A stretch of DNA of 64,000 nt from positions 992,001 to 1,056,000 of the forward strand of contig JBAOKB010000144.1 of assembly GCA_037044905.1 (NCBI GenBank), given 5' to 3'. This document shows positions 24,023 to 33,455 of the stretch, piece by piece. The notes beneath the pieces were generated by a model. The model saw only the letters and a list, made by a program, of their open reading frames with translations, was not told the DNA's origin and made no database searches. Source of the stretch: Hortaea werneckii (Eukaryota; Ascomycota; Dothideomycetes; Mycosphaerellales; Teratosphaeriaceae). Positions within the stretch are counted from its first letter, which is position 1, and each line of letters opens with the position of its first letter. A program made the position numbers and the translations under genes.

Positions 24023-25144
24023 TTACCCAGCTACCTCAACCACCAGCTTGGTGCAGCTCACGCCTTTCGAAAGCAGGTCCAACCCTTCATTGATCGCCCC
24101 AACACCATGCCCAACTACCCTCGCCTCCGGACTAGGCTTGATCACACCCTCTGCCAGCTTCTCTTTCAGCCAAGTCCCCATCCAATACTCGAATTGAGCT
24201 AGCCTGGCCGTTTCGTCCGCGATTGCTGGCATCACCATGACCATCTCTACGCCCTCTACCTCCCTTATGTGCTGAGGCAAAGGAGGCGCTGATGCAATCT
24301 TTGCCTTCGAGGCTCTCGCAGCTGGAGCCTTTCCAACGAAGGCTTGAAGCACAGCCTGACAAGCTGATAATTGTCCCATGGCGAGGAAGCAGTGGCGTAT
24401 TACCAAACCGTCCTCTTTGGCTGCCGCCACAATGCCATCTACGACTCCGGAATCTTGGTAGTCGAAGACACGATCCGCACCGAGGGAGCTTACATACCCC
24501 TTGTTCGCCGCACCGCACGTCGCATAGACTGCGGCCGTGGGCGAATTCGGATCGAGCTTCTGCAATGCCGCACTTTGCACTCCCATTGTCCCTACGCTGG
24601 ACGATGCTCCCCAAATCAACAAGGCTTCACTTTGTTCCCTTCCGCCCGTATGCTGCGTGCTTTCAAGCCTTGGAAAGCCCATCATGTCCCACGCATTCAG
24701 CGGTACCGTAGCACCAACTGGGAGTGTCGCTGCCTGAACCCAAGATAAATCGTTCGCAGGAAGCGGTACAGCGTGCTGCCAGGGGACCAGGCAAATCTCT
24801 TGAAAAGCACCATAGTCAGGATCACAAGACTTGAAGACCGCAGCTGCATACGCGGCAATGCGTGTCATGCCTGCTTGGAAAACCGGGGTCGTATCATCTG
24901 GGTGCAACCGTTGTCGCACATTGTCACCCACTTCCAGGACTAGCCCGGATATATCGAACCCCAAGACTGTCGGGTATGACCTGATGAACAAGCCTTGATC
25001 GCGCATAATGTGGTCGGCCGGATTCAGAGCAACTGCTCTGACCTGTACGAGAAGCTCGTCCGGCCCCGGCTTTGGCGTGAGGCGACTTTGAACAGCGAGA
25101 GGCTGCCCTTTTCCAATTACAACAGCAGCAAGGTGAGTTGCCAT
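24023..25144 (-). CDS. MDR-family enoyl-reductase-like oxidoreductase
   Basis: A medium-chain dehydrogenase/reductase of the zinc-free type found as trans-acting enoyl reductases (LovC/ToxD-like) or quinone reductases. It starts MATHLAAVVIGKGQPLAV. Motifs are NPADHIMRD with the substrate-side start, a GROES-like fold with VLGFDISGLVLEVG, and the NADP-binding Rossmann motif LIWGASSSVGTMGVQ. The structural and catalytic zinc cysteines and histidines are absent. 373 residues in a single uninterrupted exon, full length. It reads away from a Zn2Cys6 regulator across a 443-bp shared promoter, an arrangement common in secondary-metabolite or catabolic pairs. No polyketide synthase is visible in the window, so a trans-acting role is only a guess. 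Confidence 0.85.
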   Translation of the reverse strand: MATHLAAVVIGKGQPLAVQSRLTPKPGPDELLVQVRAVALNPADHIMRDQGLFIRSYPTVLGFDISGLVLEVGDNVRQRLHPDDTTPVFQAGMTRIAAYAAAVFKSCDPDYGAFQEICLVPWQHAVPLPANDLSWVQAATLPVGATVPLNAWDMMGFPRLESTQHTGGREQSEALLIWGASSSVGTMGVQSAALQKLDPNSPTAAVYATCGAANKGYVSSLGADRVFDYQDSGVVDGIVAAAKEDGLVIRHCFLAMGQLSACQAVLQAFVGKAPAARASKAKIASAPPLPQHIREVEGVEMVMVMPAIADETARLAQFEYWMGTWLKEKLAEGVIKPSPEARVVGHGVGAINEGLDLLSKGVSCTKLVVEVAG

Positions 25145-25587
25145 AGTAGAGATCTATGTGCTTGCTAAAGATGGTGAAGTTTGGGTGTGGAACAACGGAA
25201 TCCTTGTAAAATGATTTCGACAGCTTGCCAGCGTAGCTACTGTTCTCAAACACCGTAGGACTTTCCTCTGCTTATACAGACGCTCTCTGATTTTTGATCT
25301 CCTGCAAGGCTAGCAACCTAGCATGCCCGTGAAAGTCACGTGAAAATGGGTAGCCAATCAGAAGCTCCTCCATCCGGGAGGAGGAAACTGGGGCCATTAG
25401 AACGAATCCATAACGGCTGATCCCAGAGGCCTTGTAACAACGACGAGCCATTTTACGAAGGCATGTGCCATTTTCTAGCACCACAATTTTCGATTTTGAC
25501 CATGTCAATGCGTCTCCAATCTCTCAACAAAAGCCAGTGTCAACGTTCTGAGCCCCATGCAACTTGCAAAGACATCTTCCGGGTAGC
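25145..25587. promoter_or_regulatory. Shared divergent promoter of enoyl reductase and Zn2Cys6 factor
   Basis: 443 bp between divergent starts. It contains a perfect TCACGTGA palindrome at 25337-25344 (bHLH-type site), a CCAAT box at 25355-25359 and an inverted repeat CTCCTCC-N5-GGAGGAG at 25366-25384. All are visible in the sequence; co-regulation of the two genes is inferred. Confidence 0.55.
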
Positions 25588-27166
25588 ATGATGAACCGAA
25601 GCGGGACAACGCCTTGGAATGACAGACGAAAGTCCAAGTCATCGCGACGTTCGAGATATGGTTGCCGCAATTGTAAGCTCCGCAAAGTCAAGGTGAGCTT
25701 CCCAATCTGTCAGTCATCCACCTTTCCCGTACCCTTCAAGATCCCCTGTAGGTTTTGCACTAGAGACTTCCGATTCCCATCACACAGCAAGGCAGTCAAT
25801 TGGACTTTGCATCGTGAGTCATAAGGCAGGGTATCGTATCTGTAATGCTATCTATGCTGCCTAGTCTTGACAGGAAAGTCGTGGAAATCGTCATGGTCGT
25901 TTCCGTGAGTTTTGTCGTTTCACATTGGCTGACTAGAAGGCATTGAAAGTGCGATGAAGTAAGACCTCGATGCAAACAATGCTTTTCCTTCGGGGTGACG
26001 TGGAACTACCTGCTCAACATCCCGGATCTTCAACCTGTCGGCGCAAATACGAGATGGCAAATCAAGGACCCTTCCCTGTGTCAGCTTCCTCAATCCCTGG
26101 ACACCCCAGTTTACACGACCGATGGCTCGGAAACCTTTCATATGACCTCCAGACATCAGGAATACGTATTCCGATACCTTGGACAGGGTCCCCCTTTGAT
26201 TACAAACGATTCCAACACAAAGAAACTAAACCTTAGTCTCTTGGAGCTATGCTTCGTTGTATGTGAGCCTGTAATCAACCTGATATCAGCCTATCACGGC
26301 CACTTTCGCCTTTGGGATGCGCTTACGGTTGACTAACGCGTGTCCGGCAGTCTCCCAGCCTAATGCATGCTTCTCTAGCCCTAGCTCTGGCATACGATCG
26401 CTATCGAAACGACTCTACGACTAGCCACCTTAGATCAGAAGAATACCATCATTGGACGCGAAGCGCCGCGCTTCTCAAGAAGCGGTTGAACCAGCCCATC
26501 GAGACGAAAGACAAGGATCCTATCTGGGGGACTGCGGCTACTCTCGCCCTTCTTAGCTTCTCATATACAGACACGGATCTGCCGGACCGCTCGTGGCCTG
26601 TACAGGTTCCAAGCGAGAGCAGCAGTGTCGATCCTCTGGACTGGCTGCGCATGGATAATGCCAAGATGTCACTATGGCATATTGTCAATCCATTACGTCC
26701 GGAGAGTATATTCAGCATCATGAAAGACACATATGCACAGCTAGCCTCGCCACAGCCCAAAAGCGGCGTGAAGGGCATCCCCGGACCACTCGCCTCTGTA
26801 TGTGGTCTATTAGACCTCTCTACTGCCGAAAACAACCCTTATTTCTCCGCCGCTCATGCAGTATCCCATCTCCTCGAGATCGAAGACAGCAGAGTCGCGG
26901 TCGGACATACTCAGCGCTTTACGAAGTGCATACACGGAGCATTCGAATCCTTACTGCGTGGGAGGGACCCAGTAGCGCTGTTGTTGCTCTATCTATGGTA
27001 TTCCAAAGCCGGACGCAGAATATGGTGGATCGAGTCTCGGGCCCGAGTGGAGCGGCCAGCTATTCGTCTGTACTTGCAGAGGACCTGTGGAGAGGACCAA
27101 AAGATACAAAAGTGTCTCGTAGCGGATCTCCCTACCTGCGGTGGATTTTCCATCGCTCTTGAGTAA
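25588..27166 (+). CDS. Zn2Cys6 transcription factor, sixth Cys replaced
   Basis: A fungal binuclear-cluster transcription factor. Exons are 25588-25692, 25950-26258 and 26351-27166. Splicing intron 1 joins RYGCRNCKLRKVK to CDEVRPRCKQC, restoring five zinc-ligand cysteines. The sixth, expected about seven residues further on, is Trp: the text reads CFSFGVTWNYLLNIPDLQP, where relatives have GVxCNY. The codon is TGG at 26001-26003. The downstream regulatory region (SLLELCFVVSPSLMHASLALALAYDRYRN) is typical of the class whose members begin with this short linker. About 408 residues, ending ADLPTCGGFSIALE. Nuclear location is expected. Divergent from the enoyl-reductase gene, so probably its regulator. 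Confidence 0.82.
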
Positions 27167-27341
27167 TCTAGCGAGGACGGAAAAAGCATCATCTTAGAAG
27201 GAGGCATCGACTTATACCGGAAGTCATTCTCGGGCTACTTCAGATACGGACTTGATGTATGGTGCAAGCAGCTTTTATTGGAACTGTTCCTTGAGCTTCC
27301 TGTCCATAAAAAGCACAAGCAATACGTGACAACCGTCGACA

Positions 27342-27347
27342 AATAAA
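27342..27347 (+). terminator. Candidate polyadenylation signal AATAAA
   Basis: An AATAAA hexamer about 175 bases after the stop codon of the Zn2Cys6 gene, the usual order of distance for a fungal 3' UTR. Weak evidence on its own. Confidence 0.3.
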
Positions 27348-27454
27348 CAAGACACCTATGGCGACATCTCTGTTGTCTGTAAACTCGAAGCGCTTTGCAT
27401 TACCATCTTCCTGAGACCTTCCTCTTATTGCACCGGTGCTCTGCCAACATTGGA

Positions 27455-30307
27455 TTACCAGCCAGGACCCACAATCTGTCCTCCACCTGCCATCTGCCCG
27501 CCACTGCCCGACGCATCCCCTTGGAAGACAAAGGGCGCCATACTGTCACCCAAGAACCAATTGTCTAGGCCAGCACCCTGCATGCCGTCGATACCGCCTA
27601 GCGCGATGTCCATCGCCTGTTCGAATCCACTACCCCATCCATAGTCTTGATTCGTCGGATCTACGATGCCAGTCCAAGCCTGATCCTGCGGCATCATGGG
27701 CGGGTGATCAAGCACCTGCGGAGGCCCGCCTCTCGGGACATGTAAGGGCATAGATGCGTCAGAATTTCCTGGCATGGCTTGTTTGCTGTAGTCTACCATC
27801 GTCGGCGTACTGAACGTCCAGTCCGTGTTCGCCGCTTCGCCGGCTTGCTGTTGCTGGCGCTGGTTTCCAGTCGCGACTTGACTCAGGAGGTGCAAAGGCG
27901 TTTGCTGCTGGGGATCGTCGATTTGATTCATGTTCTGATGGGAGTGTTGCTGTGTCTGTTGAGGCGGTGGCTGCTGCTGCTGCTGCTGATGCTGATCGGT
28001 GCCCTCAGATTTTATCGGAAGACCTGTCAGCAACTCCTTGTGTTTTTCAAACCATTCTCTGAGCGTGCCCAAAATCTTGAGGATCTTGGGATGCGGCCGG
28101 CTTGCTTCGCCTTCCCTCGTCACCTGCTTGAAAAGAGCAATGAGTCCATCAATATAGTACTCCACTCGCAAGTCTTCAGGCCTCATCATCTTCCCGAGTT
28201 CGCTGTTGGGCGTGCAGACAGCGACATGCATCTTAATCAGAATGACAATGGCATAGACGCATCTTACGAAGTACAGCAGCATGGGAAGTCCTCTAACTGT
28301 CTCAGCATCATAGCTCATAAGTGTGTCCAGAATGCCTTGAGCCGCGCGCAGACATGCCTCGAGAGCGGCCATCTGGTTCTGTGTAAGAGTCTCGCCAGAA
28401 TTGGTGGTCGTCATTGATTTCAAGCTTTCCTCGGTGAAAGGCAGACGGAAGTCCTCGATGTTGTGGTTGAAATGCAATGCAATCTCATGGAGATACAGAG
28501 AAGTAACATGCTCAAAGAACTCCAGCCCCTTGCCACGACAGTCGGCAGGAATGTTCTCTTTCCACTGCTTAAGCTGTGCCTCCAGGACATTCAGTGCGTA
28601 GGTGACTTTCGGATCCGTAATAGAGACGTTGGCGGTGTTATCGTCCATGAGAAACTGTAGACCGATGTCTTCACAGATGTGTTGAATCTTGACGTGCTGG
28701 CAGAAGAGACGGTCTGAAGGGAAAGCTTCGGGATGAGATTCCAGCACTTCAATGCACTCTTTCATGTAATTGGTCCACCTCACCAAGTTGGGGCGTCGCA
28801 AGACCATCGAAGCGCTCGCGCAGAGATAGTAGCAAGTTAACCAGGTTCTTCTTGCCTCAAGCGTGTCACTATCCTGTGGCATTGTCCTCTGCGAAGCAAG
28901 CGGATTTTGCGAACCACCAAAGCCCCTGCGGGCTTTTGATGGGTTAGAGCGCTTACCGAGGCCAATATCGAGAGCCATTACAGCAGCCATGTGGATAAAC
29001 TGATAGAAATTTGTCTGCTCGTTTTCTTCGGGTGGTTTGTAGTACAACGCGAGGACTTGCATAGCCTGAATCAACTCGAGGCTCTTGGCGCCGTTGCGAA
29101 CAACACAGTCTGCGATGGCACCGACAGCTTCACGGGCGAGGTGCTTGGAAATGTCGTGAGGCAAAATACCAAAAGAAGATGCAGATAGTATGCACACATA
29201 TAGGATTGGCCTGTCTCTGAAGACTTGCTCCGCGGTCGTGTCAGATGGGAAGACAACAGCTGGCAAATGAGGAGCCATATCGCGGCAGTACCGATTGAAC
29301 ATATCGGCAGCAGTGGCTGGGTCGATGAGAGAGTTGATCCGTGTGACGAAGTCATCGGGCGACTGTACCAAACCGCGCACGTCCTTGTTAGGAGCCCAAG
29401 CTTGTTCGATATCGTCAAATCCTTTAGCCAGCGACTCATCTTTGGCCGCCAGACTAGATTCGAAGGCTTGCCTACCGTCGTCGTCGTCTTCGACGCGACG
29501 TCGCTTCTGCCCGCGCATGGCAGGGTCAAGAGCAGCGAGACTCTCCTCGACGGAACCTTGTGGATACGGCATGCCGCTAAGCTGGTCGTTATCTAGGCTG
29601 CTCCTGCCCATCATGTCTGCCTGAGGCGCGGTACCTGACGGGGTTAGTCCGCCGGCATATTGCTGACCTTGCTGGGCATTCTGCTGGTGCAACGCAGCAG
29701 TAAGCGCGTCTAGCTTCTTCTCTAGCTCCGCGACGCGACTGTCTGCCTTCTTCTGCCGTTTCCTGGTAGGCTGCGTGATGATGCATTGCCTACCGGCCTT
29801 GGCGCACCGTTTGCAAGGGATTTCCGGGTGGGCGGGATCTTGATCGCAGCGGACCTTCAACCCCCTGCAAGCTTCGCACGCGCGTGGACGCTTTGGGTCG
29901 TCGGGATTCTGTCCGCCATCCTCTCCGCCTTGGAAATCGCCCGGAGATGGATTGGCCTGGTCGAGATGCGGCGGCGCAGCGTAGTGAATCTGGTCTGGGC
30001 TGGCGTGCTGACTGGGCAATCCGGAGCCGGCAGGGCCGGGCTGTTGCGGCGTCTGGTTTGTGGAAGGGCTCGGATAGTTGTAGTATGGCTGCGGCGGACT
30101 CTGGTGGTGGTAGATCGGCGGAGGCCCAGCATTGACCGGAAGGCCGTCGGCCCTGGTGTGCGGCGCGCCAAAGCTCTGTTGCTGTGGCTGCTGGGGTTGC
30201 GGCGGTGGGGGAGGTGGCGGAGGGCCGGGCGGTTTGCTGAGAGGCACCGGCGCGTACTGAGGAGGCGGCAAGCTGGCGCCCAGGCGAGGATCAATGTTGC
30301 CTGCCAT
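27455..30307 (-). CDS. Large Zn2Cys6 transcription factor with fungal-specific TF domain
   Basis: A 950-residue, intronless nuclear regulator. It starts MAGNIDPRLGASLPPPQYAP. The Pro/Gln-rich N-terminus precedes a complete six-Cys cluster, RACEACRGLKVRCDQ followed by PCKRCAKAGRQC, then a basic linker (TRKRQKKADSRVAELEKKLD) starting a coiled-coil dimer helix. A fungal-specific TF middle domain spans about residues 330-740 (LARLAREAVGAI-like helices, LTCYYLCASASMVLRRPNLV). The tail is Gln-rich (poly-Q near residue 795) and acidic. The DNA-binding region resembles Leu3/War1-type factors, but I cannot name an orthologue safely. The long antisense ORF at 29786-30451 is a shadow of its Pro-rich N-terminus. 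Confidence 0.9.
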   Translation of the reverse strand: MAGNIDPRLGASLPPPQYAPVPLSKPPGPPPPPPPPQPQQPQQQSFGAPHTRADGLPVNAGPPPIYHHQSPPQPYYNYPSPSTNQTPQQPGPAGSGLPSQHASPDQIHYAAPPHLDQANPSPGDFQGGEDGGQNPDDPKRPRACEACRGLKVRCDQDPAHPEIPCKRCAKAGRQCIITQPTRKRQKKADSRVAELEKKLDALTAALHQQNAQQGQQYAGGLTPSGTAPQADMMGRSSLDNDQLSGMPYPQGSVEESLAALDPAMRGQKRRRVEDDDDGRQAFESSLAAKDESLAKGFDDIEQAWAPNKDVRGLVQSPDDFVTRINSLIDPATAADMFNRYCRDMAPHLPAVVFPSDTTAEQVFRDRPILYVCILSASSFGILPHDISKHLAREAVGAIADCVVRNGAKSLELIQAMQVLALYYKPPEENEQTNFYQFIHMAAVMALDIGLGKRSNPSKARRGFGGSQNPLASQRTMPQDSDTLEARRTWLTCYYLCASASMVLRRPNLVRWTNYMKECIEVLESHPEAFPSDRLFCQHVKIQHICEDIGLQFLMDDNTANVSITDPKVTYALNVLEAQLKQWKENIPADCRGKGLEFFEHVTSLYLHEIALHFNHNIEDFRLPFTEESLKSMTTTNSGETLTQNQMAALEACLRAAQGILDTLMSYDAETVRGLPMLLYFVRCVYAIVILIKMHVAVCTPNSELGKMMRPEDLRVEYYIDGLIALFKQVTREGEASRPHPKILKILGTLREWFEKHKELLTGLPIKSEGTDQHQQQQQQPPPQQTQQHSHQNMNQIDDPQQQTPLHLLSQVATGNQRQQQQAGEAANTDWTFSTPTMVDYSKQAMPGNSDASMPLHVPRGGPPQVLDHPPMMPQDQAWTGIVDPTNQDYGWGSGFEQAMDIALGGIDGMQGAGLDNWFLGDSMAPFVFQGDASGSGGQMAGGGQIVGPGW

Positions 30308-30642
30308 GATGTCGCGTCGCGGTCGGGATTCGGCGTCGGTGACGCTGGTCGCTGGTCGGTGTCGGCGCCTATGAGGCCGTGGTGCGGCAAGTCGAAGAGA
30401 AGCGGAGAAGCGGAGCTTACCGAACAGATGCCTTATACCCTAACCTTTTGAGGCAGCTACGAGGCCTCACGTCACGTGCAGTCCAAGCTTGCCGGTTGGA
30501 ATTTCAGACCTTCATTTAAAACAAGATGCTTTTGTCCACAATCGAACATTCACTGATTAAAATCTGCAGAGTCGTAACATCGAGGCCCCTGGGAGGCAAA
30601 CGTCATTTCGCGGCATATGTGTTCACCCATATTATTCACCAT
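30308..30642. other. Gap between Zn2Cys6 gene and esterase
   Basis: It holds the promoter of the minus-strand Zn2Cys6 gene, including a CACGTG core in CGTCACGTGCAG near 30470, and the 3' UTR of the esterase. No gene is seen. Confidence 0.45.
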
Positions 30643-31683
30643 CTAAACATGCTTCATCATGTACTCATACATCCCCTCGAGCTCAAATGCCGCATCCCGG
30701 TCGAACAGGTGGTCGAGCCCATGCAACCGTTCGTATTTGACGTCCATGTTCAATCCGTACATAATGCCCACCACTTCATCGCATTGCTCCACACCCACAG
30801 CTCGGTCAGCGTCGCCGTGAATACAATACGCCGGCGGCAGACGACGTCGGTATATCTGCTTGGCGATCCGATAAGTGTCATCGCCTGGCTTGATCCTGAG
30901 AAGCTCTGCCAGGTTCGCTTCCTGCATCATGTAGAAATACATCTGTTCCCGGTCACTGCTCTTCTCATTGCTGGTGACGACCTCTCCATTCGGATCCAGG
31001 AAGCTCTTGACGGTATCATAATCTGTGCGACCGCCTCCCAGTGGATGTGGCTGAGAAGTCGTGAAGAATGTGCCTAAAGGATCCGTAATGGGATAGATAG
31101 GCAGAATGACCTTCGGCTTTGGTTCCACGTATAGACCCGCTAAGAATGCGAGATATCCGCCTGCCGAGCTGCCACAGACCGCCAGTCGCTGTGCATCTAT
31201 TGCCGCGCTATCAATATGTTTGAGAAGGCCTTCCGGATGGCGGATAAAAGCGATACAGTCCTGCACATCTTCGAATATGTCTGCGACGCCGACCTGGGGC
31301 GCTAGTCGATAGTCCGCTGAAATGACAGCTATTTTGTATTTTTCGACGGCCTTCAGCATATGCGGTGAGACATTGGTCCGTTTCGACTGTAGAAGTCCGC
31401 CTCCATGAAACCAAAGAAGGACTGGTACATTCTTGGCCTCCTTTGGCAGATATAGGTCGAACGGGATTTCTACGTTGCCGACCGTTTTGTAAACAATCGT
31501 TGTAGGAACTGCCATCGCCACTCTTTTCGACAGGACTACTTTCCAAATTGGATCGGCTGAGACGCGTTCGATATGTGGGTTCACCGGCGAGACAACCGGC
31601 TGGGAAGATTCGCGATGGTTCACGCCAGACTTGAAAGGCCAGAGAGCTTGGCGTTGGTCACGAGTACTTTGGGATGGATTCAC
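30643..31683 (-). CDS. Alpha/beta hydrolase-3 esterase
   Basis: A carboxylester hydrolase with oxyanion motif HGGGL (LWFHGGGLLQS), nucleophile elbow GSSAGG, acidic residue in HGDADRAVG and His in GLDHLFD. The order and spacing fit a working triad. 346 residues, one exon. The first ATG gives MNPSQSTRDQRQ; an internal ATG (MAVPTTIVYKTVGNVEIPFD, about residue 55) begins exactly where family similarity begins and may be the real start. No signal peptide is seen. Related in class, but not closely in sequence, to the frameshifted esterase at 781. Confidence 0.85.
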   Translation of the reverse strand: MNPSQSTRDQRQALWPFKSGVNHRESSQPVVSPVNPHIERVSADPIWKVVLSKRVAMAVPTTIVYKTVGNVEIPFDLYLPKEAKNVPVLLWFHGGGLLQSKRTNVSPHMLKAVEKYKIAVISADYRLAPQVGVADIFEDVQDCIAFIRHPEGLLKHIDSAAIDAQRLAVCGSSAGGYLAFLAGLYVEPKPKVILPIYPITDPLGTFFTTSQPHPLGGGRTDYDTVKSFLDPNGEVVTSNEKSSDREQMYFYMMQEANLAELLRIKPGDDTYRIAKQIYRRRLPPAYCIHGDADRAVGVEQCDEVVGIMYGLNMDVKYERLHGLDHLFDRDAAFELEGMYEYMMKHV

Positions 31684-32059
31684 AACAAACAGTCCTGCCT
31701 CCTAAGGTGCTGTCATTGCATCCAACTGCTTGGAAGAGCTTCTGTGGAGGTGACCCGTTTCATCACGTCAGCAGGCCGATATCGGTACAGTAGGTGTGCT
31801 GTAATAGCTAGGCGGTAGAACAGATGGCAAGGACAGCACGAAGCGGACGAGAGAAGACCAACGACAATAGTGAACCAATTTGTTTCCAGAGAGCCAGAAG
31901 AGTCCCCGTTTATTACTTGACAGCGCCATCGTGAAGAAAATGATGTATGAAGTCACGAATCTCGCTGCGAACGCACATACGTGATGGCGACAGTGATTTA
32001 CACGTCGAGCGCGATGGAAACAACGATGTTGACTGACAGCCTTCTGCCGAATGATGAGA
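31684..32059. other. Gap upstream of esterase
   Basis: Esterase promoter region and 3' side of the MoaD-like gene. I searched it for a second exon of the MoaD-like gene that would supply a Gly-Gly end and found none. Confidence 0.45.
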
Positions 32060-32353
32060 CTATCCAGAGCTTACGGGTGGAATAATAGCCACTTCATCAC
32101 CAGGCTGTATCACCAGACCCTTTTCACCCTTGGAAGCCTCTTCTTCCAGGTCTACGTAGTCGAGGTTCACTGTGACAGCGCAGGAACGCAGCACCTTCTC
32201 TACAATGCCGGGATATCGCTTCTCCAGCTTGTCATGGAGCTCGAGTACGGGCAGAGGAGCTGGGAGGAAGTCGTGCTGCTTGCGCGTGTACGACGTGGCT
32301 GACGCGAAGTAGAGGAGGGTGAATTGGCCCTGTGGCGCCTTGGGCGCGCTCAT
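32060..32353 (-). CDS. Molybdopterin synthase sulfur-carrier subunit (MoaD/MOCS2A)
   Basis: A small ubiquitin-fold protein that carries sulfur as a C-terminal thiocarboxylate to make molybdopterin. It starts MSAPKAPQGQFTLLYFASA; 97 residues, usual size. The beta-grasp fold ends QPGDEVAIIPPVSSG. The family normally ends Gly-Gly; here the penultimate residue is Ser (codons AGC TCT GGA then TAG). A GTAAGC sequence overlaps this end and looks like a splice donor, but no acceptor downstream gives a Gly-Gly ending, so I keep the unspliced reading. It is divergent from the gene at 32844. Confidence 0.85.
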   Translation of the reverse strand: MSAPKAPQGQFTLLYFASATSYTRKQHDFLPAPLPVLELHDKLEKRYPGIVEKVLRSCAVTVNLDYVDLEEEASKGEKGLVIQPGDEVAIIPPVSSG

Positions 32354-32843
32354 CGCTGACACTTTCTTCAAACGCAAGTTAGCAGCTGGTCAGACGAATG
32401 GAGATTATTCGTAAGGACAGTGACGCTGATGATTGAGGATCAGAAATACCACTACTTAAGTAGATCCACACGCACGTCCGGGTAGGGCGTTGCTCGGGTA
32501 ATACATGCTATAAATTGAAACATCATGGTGTAACGCGTTGGTGTGTAAAGGAGAATTGCTTAAACATACCTTTTGCTGGATGACAGCTCCTTTGCGGAGA
32601 TGAAGACGTCGATGTTGAAGGAGAGACGATGAGAGCAGCTGTGGACGCAGCGAAGGAGACAGGAAAAGGTCTTGGCGGCAGGGGAGCTGCTGGAGTTAAA
32701 GCTGCTGTGGGTACCTTATCTCCGATACAACGGTGCACTCTACGCGTCGCGTCTACGGTCCGCACCATCTTCTGGCGTGAGCAACTTGATCGATGACCGT
32801 GGACTGACTGATTTAGTCTGTGCATTTGATACAGAAGGACAAG
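32354..32843. promoter_or_regulatory. Divergent promoter, MoaD-like gene and unknown gene
   Basis: About 490 bp between divergent starts. Nothing specific is recognised. Confidence 0.4.
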
Positions 32844-33455
32844 ATGGCTCCACCAATCTCCCTCAACTCTCACACCTGGACCATCCGTTTCAAACACCAG
32901 CGGACCACCGTCCTCCTACATGTCGACCCGCAACAGCAGCTAGACTCCGTCCGCTCAGAGCTACTCAAAGCGCTCGGGCAGGTCTGTCCGGACGGAACTC
33001 TCCATGGTCATCGTCTACCTGACAGCGAAGTCGACATTCTCCTGGCCGTCCCGACGGACATCAATGACCTGAGTCTCGGTTGGGATGCCGTAGATCGGGA
33101 TGAGGCTGTAGAGAACGCCATTGAAGAAGAAAAAGGCAGCAGCAAGGGAAAAGGGAAAGCAGGAGCGACAGGCAAGGGTAAAGCTTCCGCAGGTCGGTCG
33201 TCCGATTGCCCACAAACGGTGGGGTTTCGCGACGGAGGTATTGTGGCGTCCAAGTTCAAAACCCAGCGGGAAGCCGAGAGAGACGGGCACATGGCTACGG
33301 ATGAGGCACTTGTATCCGGAGGCGAAAAGGAGCAATGGGACGTGGTAGTTCCCACCTTGGATGAGACCTATGCCGAGGGTGAGGAGGCTGAAGGTGAAGA
33401 GGGTGCTGAGGGGGCCGATGATATTCCAGTGCCAACCCCTTCGTATTCCACGTGA
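32844..33455 (+). CDS. Unknown conserved-looking fungal protein with acidic tail
   Basis: 203 residues, one exon, starting MAPPISLNSHTWTIRFKHQR. The first 90 residues look folded and could be a ubiquitin-like beta-grasp domain (TIRFKHQRTTVLLHVDP, LLKALGQV, a DILLAVPTDINDLSLGW end). Next comes a Gly/Lys-rich linker (GSSKGKGKAGATGKGKAS) and a Glu-rich C-terminus. I do not recognise the family; the beta-grasp idea is an inference from the strand pattern. It is divergent from a MoaD-like gene. Confidence 0.7.
   Translation: MAPPISLNSHTWTIRFKHQRTTVLLHVDPQQQLDSVRSELLKALGQVCPDGTLHGHRLPDSEVDILLAVPTDINDLSLGWDAVDRDEAVENAIEEEKGSSKGKGKAGATGKGKASAGRSSDCPQTVGFRDGGIVASKFKTQREAERDGHMATDEALVSGGEKEQWDVVVPTLDETYAEGEEAEGEEGAEGADDIPVPTPSYST

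Noticed and set aside
29786..30451. 221-codon plus-strand ORF
   Set aside because: Antisense shadow of the Pro/Gln-rich start of the large Zn2Cys6 gene.
31920..32075. Hidden second exon giving the MoaD-like protein a Gly-Gly end
   Set aside because: None of the AG acceptors downstream of GTAAGC yields a Gly-Gly stop.
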